Shown: positions 35,313 through 46,048 of the stretch, one piece after another | Layout: each line of letters begins with the position of its first letter | How positions within the stretch are numbered: the stretch's first letter is position 1 | DNA from: Eucalyptus grandis | Lineage: Eukaryota; Streptophyta; Magnoliopsida; Myrtales; Myrtaceae | Assembly: GCF_016545825.1 (NCBI RefSeq) | Contig: NC_052621.1 | Location: 25,136,940-25,200,939, forward strand | Reading direction: 5' to 3' | DNA length: 64,000 bases | Program-made: the position numbers and the translations under genes | Notes under the pieces: model-generated | What the model was told of the DNA's origin: nothing | What the model saw: the letters and a program-made list of their open reading frames with translations, nothing else | The model's database searches: none

Positions 35313-35506
35313 ACACACCCTGTAGTGGGCGAGTTAGTTAGAGTACACACTAGCCACACGAAGGCCAGGGTTCGATTCCCCTACTCGTCACGTTGCGCAA
35401 CTTAAGTGGGGTGCCATGGGTGGTAGAACCCTGCGCTAATACTTCTACGGGTTTACGTCGCCGATTGCCGGTTGTACGGTGGTTCTGGATTGCCAAAAAA
35501 AAAAAA
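35313..35506 (+). mobile_element. tRNA-derived SINE, only in unit A2
   Basis: About 194 bp with an RNA polymerase III B-box GGTTCGATTCC (35,369-35,379), an A-box-like GAGTTAGTTAGAG about 40 bp upstream (about 35,331-35,343), and a terminal A12 tract (35,495-35,506). It is flanked by imperfect repeats AACTATAAGTTT (35,301-35,312) and AATTGTAAGTTT (35,505-35,516). The A1 site at about 10,028-10,050 is empty. It is too degenerate in the tRNA 3' half to be a functional tRNA gene. Confidence 0.75.
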
Positions 35507-36039
35507 TTGTAAGTTTTAAAATTGAATTTGCACATTTCGAACGTTTAATAACTCAACCATATTTTTGATAATTTTTAAAAATTTTGGTACACTTATCCTT
35601 ATATTTTTCAATAACCTTTGGACAGCCACTAACCCTTACTGAAACTTAATAGCACTTAAAAAAAAATATATGTACATTTGAAGACAGAATAATACAGCTC
35701 TACAGTTTTCTTTTTATCACATGCGCATGTGATTGGACCTGTACGGCACGACACATCATATCTAAAAATGTTACTTTATATGCACATGCATGCGCACATT
35801 ATTGTCCTTCCCCAATAAAATAAAAAGGAGCGCACCCCATGCTTTGGTTTTTTTAATTTAAAATGGATAATAAAAAATATTAATTCATGTCTTTCGTGAT
35901 TAAAAAAGTCTTATTGAACATTTGAAACACGCCCTTTTCCAGAAACTTGATCTAACATAAATGGGAGCTAAGAATTAAATCATTTATGTTGAAATCACCA
36001 CTAGCCAAGCAGTCAAGCTCAACCTACCTATAGCTCCCA

Positions 36040-36867
36040 CTTTGCTGGTCTTTTCAACTCTTCACTTTTCCAAAACCAAAACATCCCTTCAATCTTCCAA
36101 AATCAGTGACCACAAAGCTACAAATTTTAGCCAAAACGAGAATGCTTCAAGAGGGCCTAATCAATCCGATGTTTTGAAATCCATTTGTGAGTATCTTCTT
36201 GAAGATGATGATGATAGTGTCAATGCAACATCTTCTGCAGCAACTCCTACAAACGCGTACACAAGGAGTTTGAGCTTCGACAATCTATTATTAATGGAGA
36301 GTTGGAATGAACTACTCCTAAAAGTTGACGACTTAGGGGACATGATGGTGTACAGAGTTTTATGCAACGTGCTTGATTCCGGGTGGACAATGCCTTTGGC
36401 TTCAAATCAAGAACTTGTTTTGGAAGTGACAACCGTTGACTATAACGGCATTGGTCGGGCTTCAAACCAAGAACTTGATTTCAAAGTGATGATCATTGAT
36501 TATAACAGCATTGGTCTAGCAACATAGAAGAAACCACAGATGGTGGAGCATGAGGTACAAGCACTAGTTGAGAGAACCCGTTACAAGGGAGGGATGAGAC
36601 GATCATGGGGAAGTTACGCGATGGAGATAAGGGACCGCAAGAAGAATGGGGTTAGGATTTGGCTTGGGACTTACTAGACGCTGAGGATGCATCATTGGCC
36701 TATAGTCGGGCTGCTTTTAAGATGAGGGGTCCAAGGCCAAAGCTCAACATCCTCGCCTCGTTGGCTTAGCCAAGTACAAGCCTATCAAGGTCAGTTGGAT
36801 GTTCGGTCCATTGAGCCTAGCTCACCATCCACGTCCAGCGGTGATGAAGAGGAGAAAGAGAGGTGAA
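36040..36867 (+). pseudogene. Second ERF copy, unit A2 (pseudogene)
   Basis: Counterpart of 10,565-11,395. It shares the lost start frame, the broken TATA (CTACCTATAGC) and the 60-bp duplication (36,399-36,518). Here the frame is stopped by TAG at 36,525. It then continues in frame through a fairly well kept AP2 segment ([30 protein letters not shown]) to a second TAG in the ETPED position, followed by a deletion. The proline of RRPWG is serine. Confidence 0.85.
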
Positions 36868-37060
36868 TTTGGAAGTCCAATGCCCTTTCCCACATTGGAT
36901 ATGGTCTTGTTGAGTGTGGACGAACAATTTTTATCTTAATTGTGCAAATTGCAAAGACATTTAAAAGTCCATCCGCAATTCATCTCGCAAAAAGTAACAA
37001 TTTGGTATTTTTATTCCATTTCCATAGAGTTTGTCAGAAAAAACCAAAGGCCTATTCGAT

Positions 37061-37719
37061 CACTAACTCCATAGTAAAAAGACCCTTGTTTTCTACACAT
37101 GAAGAGAGTGAAAAAAAAAAGACCTTCACGTCGTATAAACCTCACTAATTACCGGCATGTACTTAACGTGAATGATATCCTCACAGTGTTACCAGTTTTC
37201 TATACATTTGATGGACGTTGACGGATGCAATGATTGTGAGATTGAACATAGTTAGCCTTACGACTTTTAATATCGGGTAATTAGGCCAAATGAGGAGGTA
37301 AAGGAAAATGGAGAAAACCGGTAACACTCTGAAATAGATTAACATGACAATCAACGTCCATCAAAGAATACATGTGTCGAATGCGCCCAGCATCAATTTG
37401 TCGGACATTTTGCATTGTGGTTGTACGATGGAAGGGGGGCGTGAGACTCAGGCAGGGGGCATAGTGAGCAAAGTCAGATGCGTGACACTCGGCCGATGTC
37501 CCTTCGGCGAGAGGGTGTGAAGCAGGTAGCCCACGATTGCTGTTTTCGGGTCGGAATGCGAAGGAAGAGATGCCATGGAAAAGACGAAGATGGCTTTCTA
37601 TGGTTTTGGATGAAAGTGAGAAATGACTTTAACCATATGAGAAACCATTGCCAAAATTTGCAAATCAAATGTATAGAAAATGGACTTTGCTTGTGTAACA
37701 ACACTATTACTTTCAAGTA
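37061..37719. other. Linker from A2 to B2 with a fourth PGG tail fragment
   Basis: About 37,195-37,450 on the minus strand resembles the PGG copy c region. One frame reads VFSIFLYLLIWPNYPILKVV, the last-helix sequence, after an upstream stop. It is followed by sequence matching 58,530-58,790 of A3 (GGAAGAGATGCCATGG, GAAAATGGACTTT). There is no gene. This shows that unit B, like unit A, begins with a PGG tail relic. Confidence 0.6.
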
Positions 37720-38355
37720 GTTCTTGGTTCTTTTGCACACCCCTATACATAATCTAGAAATTAAATATCCAATATGTAAATTAAATACATATTTATATTG
37801 GACTTTTTTCAAAGTTTTTTTTATTAGCTAAGATACACAAGAAACCCATAATATATAAATATATATGTATGAATGTATGTATGTATGTATGTGTGTGTGT
37901 AGGCAAATAAGAGTGAAATGAGAGAATGAGGTGTTAGCTATTAGAAGAGCTCTCATTTAGACACAATTGTAGAGCTCCCTAAACAAGAAAGATTTGTGTA
38001 ATTGTCGTGACACCTTTTTCCATCGATGAAAAGGACACGTTTAGAGGAAATGATAAGTTAGGATCAACGATCCTATTCGGTGAGTTCTCTCAAATCTTTA
38101 CCTCACGATATTGGGATGTTCAATTTTGATTAATTGAATGAGAATTTTATATTAGGAATTGGGATCGACTTGAAACCAAGTGAAGTATTAGAATATACAT
38201 CACTTTCTACATAACCAGAAATCTAGAGTCTAAAACTTGATTATACTAGTTATCTAACTAGTACTATTCCAATATGTAAACTTTGATCATTTGTTAACTA
38301 AGTATCATATGCAGTTTTCTTATTCAATCATGACACTTAAGTTTATGTTCTACAA

Positions 38356-39095
38356 GGCCTTGTTTATTTGTGTTCTATTTTTGTGTTCATGAACACAATT
38401 TCTGCTTTTTTGTTCCGGGGAACAAAAAAAAAAGAACAGAAACGCGTTTGTTTACGTTTTTGTTTCAAATATATATTTTTTGTTCCTGGGAACAAATTTG
38501 GAACAGAAACAAAAAACAAAAAAAAAAAAAACTTATTTCTTGTTCCCGGAACATTTCCGAGAAACGATTTTTCTCTCTCATATTTTTTCCTTCTCTTTAT
38601 TTTCTTCTTCTCTTCTTCTTCTTCTTTTTCTTTGGCCGGTCGTCGGCCTCGGCCATGGCCGGCGACCTTGCTGGAGCATCGTTAGCCCTCGACGAGGCCG
38701 AGCTCGCTCAGCCACAACGAGCCTTGGCCTTGCCAAGGGTCAACAAGCCACGCCAAGGCTGGGCGAGGCTGCCGGCCCTCACCGGCCGTTCGCTGGCCAT
38801 GGCCGAGGTCGGCGACCGGCCAAAAGGAAGAAAATATAAAAAAAAGAAAAAAAGAAAAAGGAAAAATAAAATAAAAATATTTAAAAATAAAAAGAAACAA
38901 AAAAATTATACAAGTTTACCAAACGTGTTTTTGTTCTTTTTCTATTCTAGGAGCAAGTTTACCAAACACCTTCTTCTGTTCAAAAATTGTTCCTCGGATT
39001 AGAAATTGCTCTTTCTATTTCTATTCCCTGGAACAATTTTTGAATAGTCTTTACCAAAAAAAAAAATTTGAACAGAAACATTACCAAACGCACCA
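38356..39095. mobile_element. Tourist-like MITE, long form
   Basis: Same insertion site as 18,260-18,625. The left end is GGCCTTGTTTATTTG after CAA and the right end CAAACGCACCA before TAA. The interior holds an inverted repeat: TTTGGCCGGTCGTCGGCC at about 38,630 pairs with GGTCGGCGACCGGCCAAAA at about 38,805. Around and between these arms is a GC-rich block (38,640-38,825) largely missing from B1. Confidence 0.6.
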
Positions 39096-40233
39096 TAAGT
39101 GTCCATGCAATGTTTTTGTATTTATTGTGGTCCTAAAATGTAATATAACCATTCAATTAAAATATGAAAATCACAATTAAAAAAATATAAAAGAATCACA
39201 ATCGATTCACTCAAAGATAGTAGTGAAAGGATAATTAACGAATGGAGTACAATTAAAAAACCCAATAAGAATCGGGCAAAGAATAGGATAGTAACCCTCA
39301 TGAGCTTAATTCAAATTGAGTTCAATTTCTTTTAAAAAAAATCGACCTTCTAAAACAAAACAAAATTAAATGTGTCCACTAAAACCCTATATCACGTGTA
39401 CACTAACTAAATGAAACTAAGCTAATTTTAATACTAAAATCTAACTGCCTAATCAATGCCTATTTTTCTAACAGTTTTCTAATTTTATTTATTTTATTAC
39501 TTGTTATTTTATTTCTAGATATGGCCACGCGTACAAATTTGGGCTCTTGTATCAAGTCCCCCAATCTATTTAACCAAATTCACTAAAATTCAAATTCAGC
39601 CCAAATATATTTGAATGACGTTAAGCCCAAACTTTCCAACCCTGTTCAAGCCCAAAATTCATTGCTGAACCTTCATTAAACCAATCTTGAAGGACGACTG
39701 CTCCACGAACCCGCTCAAATTCTAGTTTCCAATATAAGACCCATCCTCTTATTCTCCCTTTTTCTTTTTATTATTTATTGTTTTATCATTTTACCATTAC
39801 TACTATAATTATTATTTATCGTCTCTTCTCATCAACTTTGTATCATTACCTATAAACTTTCAAAACTCATTCTTCAATCTTAGACAATCAAAGTTTCAAC
39901 AATGATTTATATCAGATTGAAAATAGCACAATACATCATTGGCCATGTCCAATCTCTAGAATATGACTATCAACCACCTCCATGTGTTGCCGGATCATCA
40001 CCGAATCATTGGTCACCATCATTATCCACCCATCTCGATTTCCTAGTAACTCAACGATATCTCATTCATAGAACTTGAAATGTACATCTTGTGTATATAG
40101 AGACACGCCAGTGCAAATAAAGATCAGAGCTCAGCAATAGGACCGTAATTGTCGAATCTTTTCCTCACCGATGCCCACTGCGAAACGACCGCTGCCGGCT
40201 AACAAAATCCGGAAATAAAATAAAGGAAAATGC

Positions 40234-41782
40234 TTGGGTGACCGCCCACTGCAGAATGACGGTGGAACGGTCAAAGGCCAGCCACATATCTTTTTGGAGG
40301 AAACCCGCAGACTTCCTCAACCGGTTTAATCGTTGATTTCATATTTCCCTCTTTTTCATTTTCTTGACTTCTATGTTCCCTATTGGAACCTGAAATTTTA
40401 GAGACAAAATTAAAAGGCCACACTGAATCATTTTTCTTGAAGATTAACACTTTAATTTGTTTCTTTAAATAAGAAAAAAAGATCGTTTTCTTCTTATAAC
40501 TTTTTAAGGGCAAGAACAGTATGAATGCTAAATTTTCGTACGATGCTCACTTGAGTACTAATTTTTTTTTTCTCTCACTCGAGTGCCACATTGAGGTAAA
40601 AATTGATTATTTAAGTGCCAATTTCGACAAATCATCATATGTGAAATTTTTAACTTTAGATTTTTGAATTTTTTATTTTACTTCTATTTTTCTTTTATTC
40701 TTTAGGGCTAGCGATGGTCACCCTGGCAGGCCGCAAAACCCTCATCCTCGGCTATGAAGGCCCTTGCGGCCTAGCCTATAGCCTGTGAGGTCATGATGCC
40801 TTTGCTAGCTTTGGGTGGCATCGTCAGTGGTTGGAGAGGCTGTGATGTCCTCACCCAAGGCCTTCGTGGCGAGGGCAAGGCAACCCTCACCCATATGGCT
40901 TTGAAGGCCCTTGCGGCCTTGCCTAGGTCCATTGTGACTAATGAGGGTCATCGGTGACCCTTGCTAACCCCAAAAAATAGCATAAAAATAAAAAATTCAA
41001 AAAAATAATAATAAAATTAAAAATTGTCCATGTTAGTGTAGGCGAAATCATGTGGAACAATCGGTGTCCACGTCAGATTTTCTAACGAGATAAATCGGAA
41101 TTGATACTCAAGTGATCAAGTTTTCAAATTTGTAGCATTCAAGTGAACTAAAAAAAGTTTTAGCACTCCTATTATTCTTATCTCGGCTTTTCATATGGCG
41201 AATGCATTTTTTACTCTACTATTTTTTTTTTCGAATTCTCTACTAGCTCATTCTTCTTATTTTGATTTTTCTTTGCTTCATTTGTTTTATGCATAATTGA
41301 TATCAATTGTCTAAATTTTAGATTATGGGAGAGTCCTTTAAAAGCAATTTGGTTTGAGGAAATGAATGATGAGCTATTTCATTGTACAATGATTTTGTTA
41401 TTAGTTGCAAAGCTAATGTTTCAAGTGCTTTTTAATCTTTTAAATTCAATAGATTTTCGTAATGACAATAACAATTATTTTAGTAAACTATAATATTTTT
41501 TTATTTGTAATTATTTATATTTCGTTTTTTTCTTTCCTCATATTTAAGAAAATTGATTTCGTGGGCCTTCTTTTATGTTATCTCTAAATTTGAGCTTGTT
41601 GCTAGTATTTATTTATTTGTACTTTGGTATTTGAAGTCAAAAAAAGAAAAAAGAAAGAACAAAAAAAGGAAACATGGGGTCACAAATTAAAACTGGTTAT
41701 CGGTTTCCTTCAAAAGGATTAGTGGCTAGCCTTCGACCGTTCCACTGTTATTCTGCATTGGACGGTCATGCTAGCCAACCCT
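40234..41782. mobile_element. Non-autonomous DNA transposon with long TIRs (Mutator-like), B2
   Basis: Orthologous to the B1 insertion: same flanks, TIRs and internal GC-rich block (40,705-40,980). Its presence in both B copies and absence from all A copies dates the insertion between the A/B split and the B1/B2 duplication. Confidence 0.65.
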
Positions 41783-42199
41783 AAGAAAGAATATGTCACT
41801 TGCAGTAACAGATAAAATCTCGGAAAATGATATTTGATGACTCATGAAGGAAGCAACCAATGACAAACAAAAGGACACCGGGCTGTCCTCGGATCGAACA
41901 AAAAATAGGCGTCATCTCACCTATATTTCTCTGCGACATCTCGTCAGACGTGAGCAATATTGAGCGAGGGTTCTGTTTGCAACGTTATAGTAATGTTTGG
42001 ATCTGACACCATCTCATCGATGGGGAATTCAGGCAAAACCATGAACAAAAAGCTTCAATATCAGTCAGATTTCCTGCGAACATTACGATGACGTTATTTA
42101 TTTTATTTTATTTTATTTAGATCAAAGATGAACCGAGATAACAAGTGTTTGGGTCGCACCTGTTCTTTTGCTCGCATCTCCATCTTCTTCGGACGCCAC

Positions 42200-42226
42200 A
42201 GAGAGAGAGAGAGAGAGAGAGAGAGA
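42200..42226. repeat. (GA)n microsatellite, unit B2
   Basis: Shorter version of the tract at 21,742, followed by TGAGCTCTTCC. Confidence 0.95.
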
Positions 42227-42463
42227 TGAGCTCTTCCGTTTTTGGGGAGGCTTCAAGTACTATGGTCATTTGAACTTGGATAAGATAGGTTTCTCTGTTG
42301 AGATTTCGTGGGTTTGAATGGGTCAAAGAAGAGAGAATCTCGGATATGGCTGCGCCAACCGTCACGGGCTGAAGAATAATTGGACCGAACTAACGCCCCC
42401 CGCCCCCCTTCTTTTTAATGTATATGCTCTATTAATCTACAAAAATTCAGATGTTAAGAGTAA

Positions 42464-42479
42464 TTTTTTTTGGGTCAAA
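42464..42479 (-). mobile_element. Very short LINE-tail-like insertion, B2
   Basis: TTTTTTTTGGGTCAAA flanked by TTAAGAGTAA (42,454-42,463) and TTAATAGTAA (42,480-42,489), with one mismatch. It is within about 10 bp of the separate B1 micro-insertion, but with different flanks and a different tail sequence. Confidence 0.5.
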
Positions 42480-42765
42480 TTAATAGTAATTTGTTGAGCA
42501 CTAATGTTGAGGATAAACGCTGTGGGTTTAGGTGTAAGTTATAGGGCTGTGAAATACTTGATCGTGAGTGACCGTAACTCTGAGATTCTCCAATTTATCA
42601 ATAGATTTTTTGTTGGTTTTCCCGTGGATGAAACCTTTTTTGTTGATTTTGCTGTGAATATAGGTTTCGATGTTCGGACTAAGGCACAAGTAAATTTCTC
42701 ATGTCCTTTTCGTTATTCCTCATTTTATTTTTATGTCAATTTCTATAGCTTCTGATTTGATTGCA

Positions 42766-43540
42766 GAGTTGCGATCGCTGTGTTGCCAAAATACAATGGA
42801 AAGAAATAAGTAGCGATGTTGCCGGAGAGTTTAGAAAGAAAGAAAGAATAATTGTGTTGTTTCTTGATGATGCGTGGAAGCATTTTAGACTCCAGGATGT
42901 GGGAATTCGTGAAGGAGCTGGACTCAAAGGTGGTCCTAACAACTCGTTTCTCTAAAGAATGCTCTCAATGGATTGTGAAGAGATTAAAATCCAACCTTTA
43001 GATAATGAAAGAAGCGCGGAAATTACTCGTCGAGGAACTTGGGCCTAAACCGCTAGCCAATACACGAGCTGAAAAAGGTTGCACGAAAATCGCGAATAGA
43101 TGTGGAGGTTCGCCACTCGTAATTGACACAATGGAAAGGAGCATGAGGGGAGAGAGAATGTTTTTGTGTGGCAAGACACATTGAACAAATTGGAGAGATT
43201 CCATAAAAAAAAAAAGAAAAAGAGAGAGATGGGAGATAAAGTCTTGCTGGAAATAACACTCAACCTCGTCAAACCCTTAAGTTAAAGACTGCTTATTAGT
43301 TTGTGTTCTAGTTCGAGGAGGTGGATGGATCCACCCAATGCAATTGGCAGATTAGTTTACTGATGAGGGATTGCTTGATGAATTGGATATAAGGGAGGAA
43401 CAATGCTACGGGGGTCTTGCCATAGCGCACATGCTTTTGAGATGCTATCTTGTTGGAAGTTGACTATATTTTATTACGTCAGGATGCGTGATTTGATTAG
43501 ATAGATGAGATTACAAATCATGAGTACTGCATATATTGTA
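42766..43540 (+). pseudogene. NB-ARC (CC-NBS-LRR resistance-type) fragment, B2
   Basis: Same relic as at 22,341, with kinase-2 (KKERIIVLFLDDAWKHF), RNBS-B (SKVVLTTR) and a GLPL-like block. Unlike B1 it runs on: about 43,315-43,500 reads DEGLLDELDIREEQCYGG, then IAHMLLRCYLVGS, and YYVRMRDLIR, matching the NB-ARC C-terminal region before the MHD motif (MHD here MRD). No LRRs are visible before the duplicated block ends. Stops and frameshifts are frequent. Confidence 0.75.
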
Positions 43541-43560
43541 AAAACAGGGCTAGGTTTTGC

Positions 43561-44078
43561 AAAGGATTTACAAAAAATAAAATAAAAAATCATTAAGTAC
43601 TCTTAGGAAAAATGAAGTAATCTCGGTTGGACTTTTCTAGGTAGAACCCTTTTTGTCTTTTCATTTAGATACTAGAAAACTTTAGACGGGCTTTTTGAAC
43701 AATAAACCCTATTTTAATGCACAATGGCAAGAGCCTTTAGACTCGGACCAGTGCTTAGATTTAGAACAATGCCTAGATTTGGGATACCAAGGGTTGGGCC
43801 TAGGACTGAAGGTTGGATCTAGAGGCCCTAACCCTGGACCTTGGAAGTTTACTCAAGGATTTATGAGGGTTTGAAACGACCCACCACCTAGATCCAAGGC
43901 TTGAGATTACGACTTGAACATGGCACCTAAGCAGACCTTGATGCCAAAGTTGTAACCTCAGAGACTAGATGGACAACAGTGACCCCTTACAAAATCCACG
44001 TTTAAGGGGCTAGAATTCGATTCATAATCCTCATTGTCTCAAGTCAGGTGTCAAAGTCTAGACCCACTGGAGGGTTAT
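43561..44078. other. Unique spacer after B2
   Basis: No gene. The 43,730-44,070 part repeats short phrases such as CTAGATTTGGGA, GGTTGGATCTAGAGG and TTAGACTCGGACC. It is weakly reminiscent of 7,970-8,100. Confidence 0.4.
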
Positions 44079-44797
44079 TGTTGCGACCTAATTTTCGGGC
44101 GAACCACTTAAGGTTTAGACTAATGGACTATAAGTTTTAGATTTAGCTCGGCTCTCCTAAGCCCATACCAATTTGCGACTTATGTTCAAATTTTTAACAT
44201 GCAAATAGATTTTATTTAAGAGTCACCACTAATCAGTTTATAATAGGTTGATTAGACATCTAAGCAAAATAATGGGAGAATTATTTTACTCCTATAAACT
44301 AGAAACTTTGGGTATAAGGACTTGGTTACACTAGATTTCTCTAATTTTCTTTCGGTATTATTCTTTTTATTTTAAAAAATATTTTTGAAGGCAGTTTTGA
44401 TTTATTTTAATTTAAATCACGGGTGCTCAATCATCATTAAACATTCAATGAATCAAACGAATTGCATCAAAAGAATTAAATATACAAAGTAAACAATTTT
44501 TTTTTTTTTTTTTCTTTTATCTCGAAATTAAAACATGCATTTTAACTACATGACCTAATTTTACTAACAAGCAAATTCTAATTAAATGAACCTATTATGC
44601 GAACTATTTGACACGCGCCTAACATTTTTGTACTTTTTTATTTGAAATTCGAAATTAATAAAAACCCTAATTAAACTATTTTAAATGAATGATTTTTAAA
44701 TATGTTTTAGGGATTAATTTGACTTATACCTATCCTATCTTAGAAAATATTTTTTTAGAAGAATGGGATTATTAAAATGTGCAAAGATTATCTAAGC

Positions 44798-44800
<3 letters not shown>

Positions 44801-44837
<37 letters not shown>
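44801..44837. repeat. (TA)n microsatellite
   Basis: Uninterrupted TA dinucleotides inside the LTR-like region. Confidence 0.95.
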
Positions 44838-44841
<4 letters not shown>

Positions 44842-46048
44842 CTAATTTATTCTAAAAATTATCTAAAAGTGCAATCCTAAAAAAAATAAAATCCTAATTT
44901 ATTAAATCAACACACTCCAATGCAAAATTTGATTTTTAATTTTTGATTTTTAATTTTTTTAGTGTTTTTCAAAACAAACAATTATCAAGTAAATATTATA
45001 TCTAAACTAATCAAGATATTCAACAAATAAAGGATTAAAATAATCAAAAAAATAATCCGTTGTCTCACGGATTAAATTAACGATTAATTTAATCCTAAAC
45101 ATCACAACATATAAGAAAGTTCAAAATAATTAGAAATTTGATCTGAAATTTTATGGACCAAATTAATAACTATAATGATTCAAGAATCGGAATACTATTA
45201 AAATGCCCAAAAGATTAATATAATTAAAAAATGATCCGACGTCTTACAGATCAAATTAATAATTACAATAATTTTAGGCAAAACCCTACGGATAATGCTT
45301 ACAATATTCATAAAATGAACATTGAGATCCAATGTTCCAATTCGAACAATAATAACTAAACTTGATAAAAAAAATAATAAAAGAAAAAAATAAACTACCT
45401 TAACTTTTCTTTTTTCCTAAAAAAGGCGCGGGATTTGTGAACGTCGGCGGTTACATAGCCGCAAAGCTTGGGGACCCACAACTCGGTTGCTCGGTAGTGG
45501 CTCAAAGTCGTCGCTTTGTGATGGTGGGTCGCCGAAGCTCCGGTGAGGACCGGCGGCGGCAGGCGGCGGCGGCGGACCAGCGGGCAAATGGGAGGAGCAG
45601 CTTGGGTTGCGGTGCTCGGAGGAAGCCCGAGCGGCGTGCGAGATCGGCGGAGACGGGCGACTTCGGATGGGGCTGTAGGGCGGCGGTGGTGTCGAGTAGA
45701 GGCGGCGCGCGGCCCGGCACCGAGCGGGCGAGTAGCGAGGTGAAACTGGCCCGATCGGCGGCGCAGGAGCAAAGTCGGTCAGCACGAGAGACAGCGGGCG
45801 AAGGCGGAGCGGAGATGCCGGGTGATGACTGGGCAGATCGCGACCGGGGAAGGGGTCGCTCGGGCGTGCGGTGCTTGGGTTGTGGCTGCGAAGCGGCGGA
45901 GACCGGCGGGTCAGGCGACGTTGGGTAGATGTGGGAGCGAGATGCGGCTTCGCGGGCTTCACGGACGGCGACCAGCGGGGGCGAGCTTTGGACAGCTACA
46001 GGGCGGCGGTCGCGGGTCGGCGGCAGCTTCGGCGTTACCGGCAGTGCG

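Larger units (their letters stand above)
24226..37060. repeat. Tandem segmental duplicate, unit A2
   Basis: Collinear with A1 (1-11,590) and A3 (55,421 onward). A2-specific changes: small deletions in the PGG fragments, a roughly 1-kb insertion at 27,465-28,522, a deletion near 33,345, a SINE at 35,313, and an extra frameshift in the ERF. Confidence 0.9.
37720..43560. repeat. Segmental duplicate, unit B2
   Basis: Collinear with B1 (17,637-22,860), with the same transposon insertion sites, then extending past the B1 breakpoint to about 43,560. Confidence 0.85.

Noticed and set aside
35321..35385. Possible tRNA gene
   Set aside because: The B-box is good, but the tRNA arms do not close, and an A-tail and flanking repeats identify a SINE.
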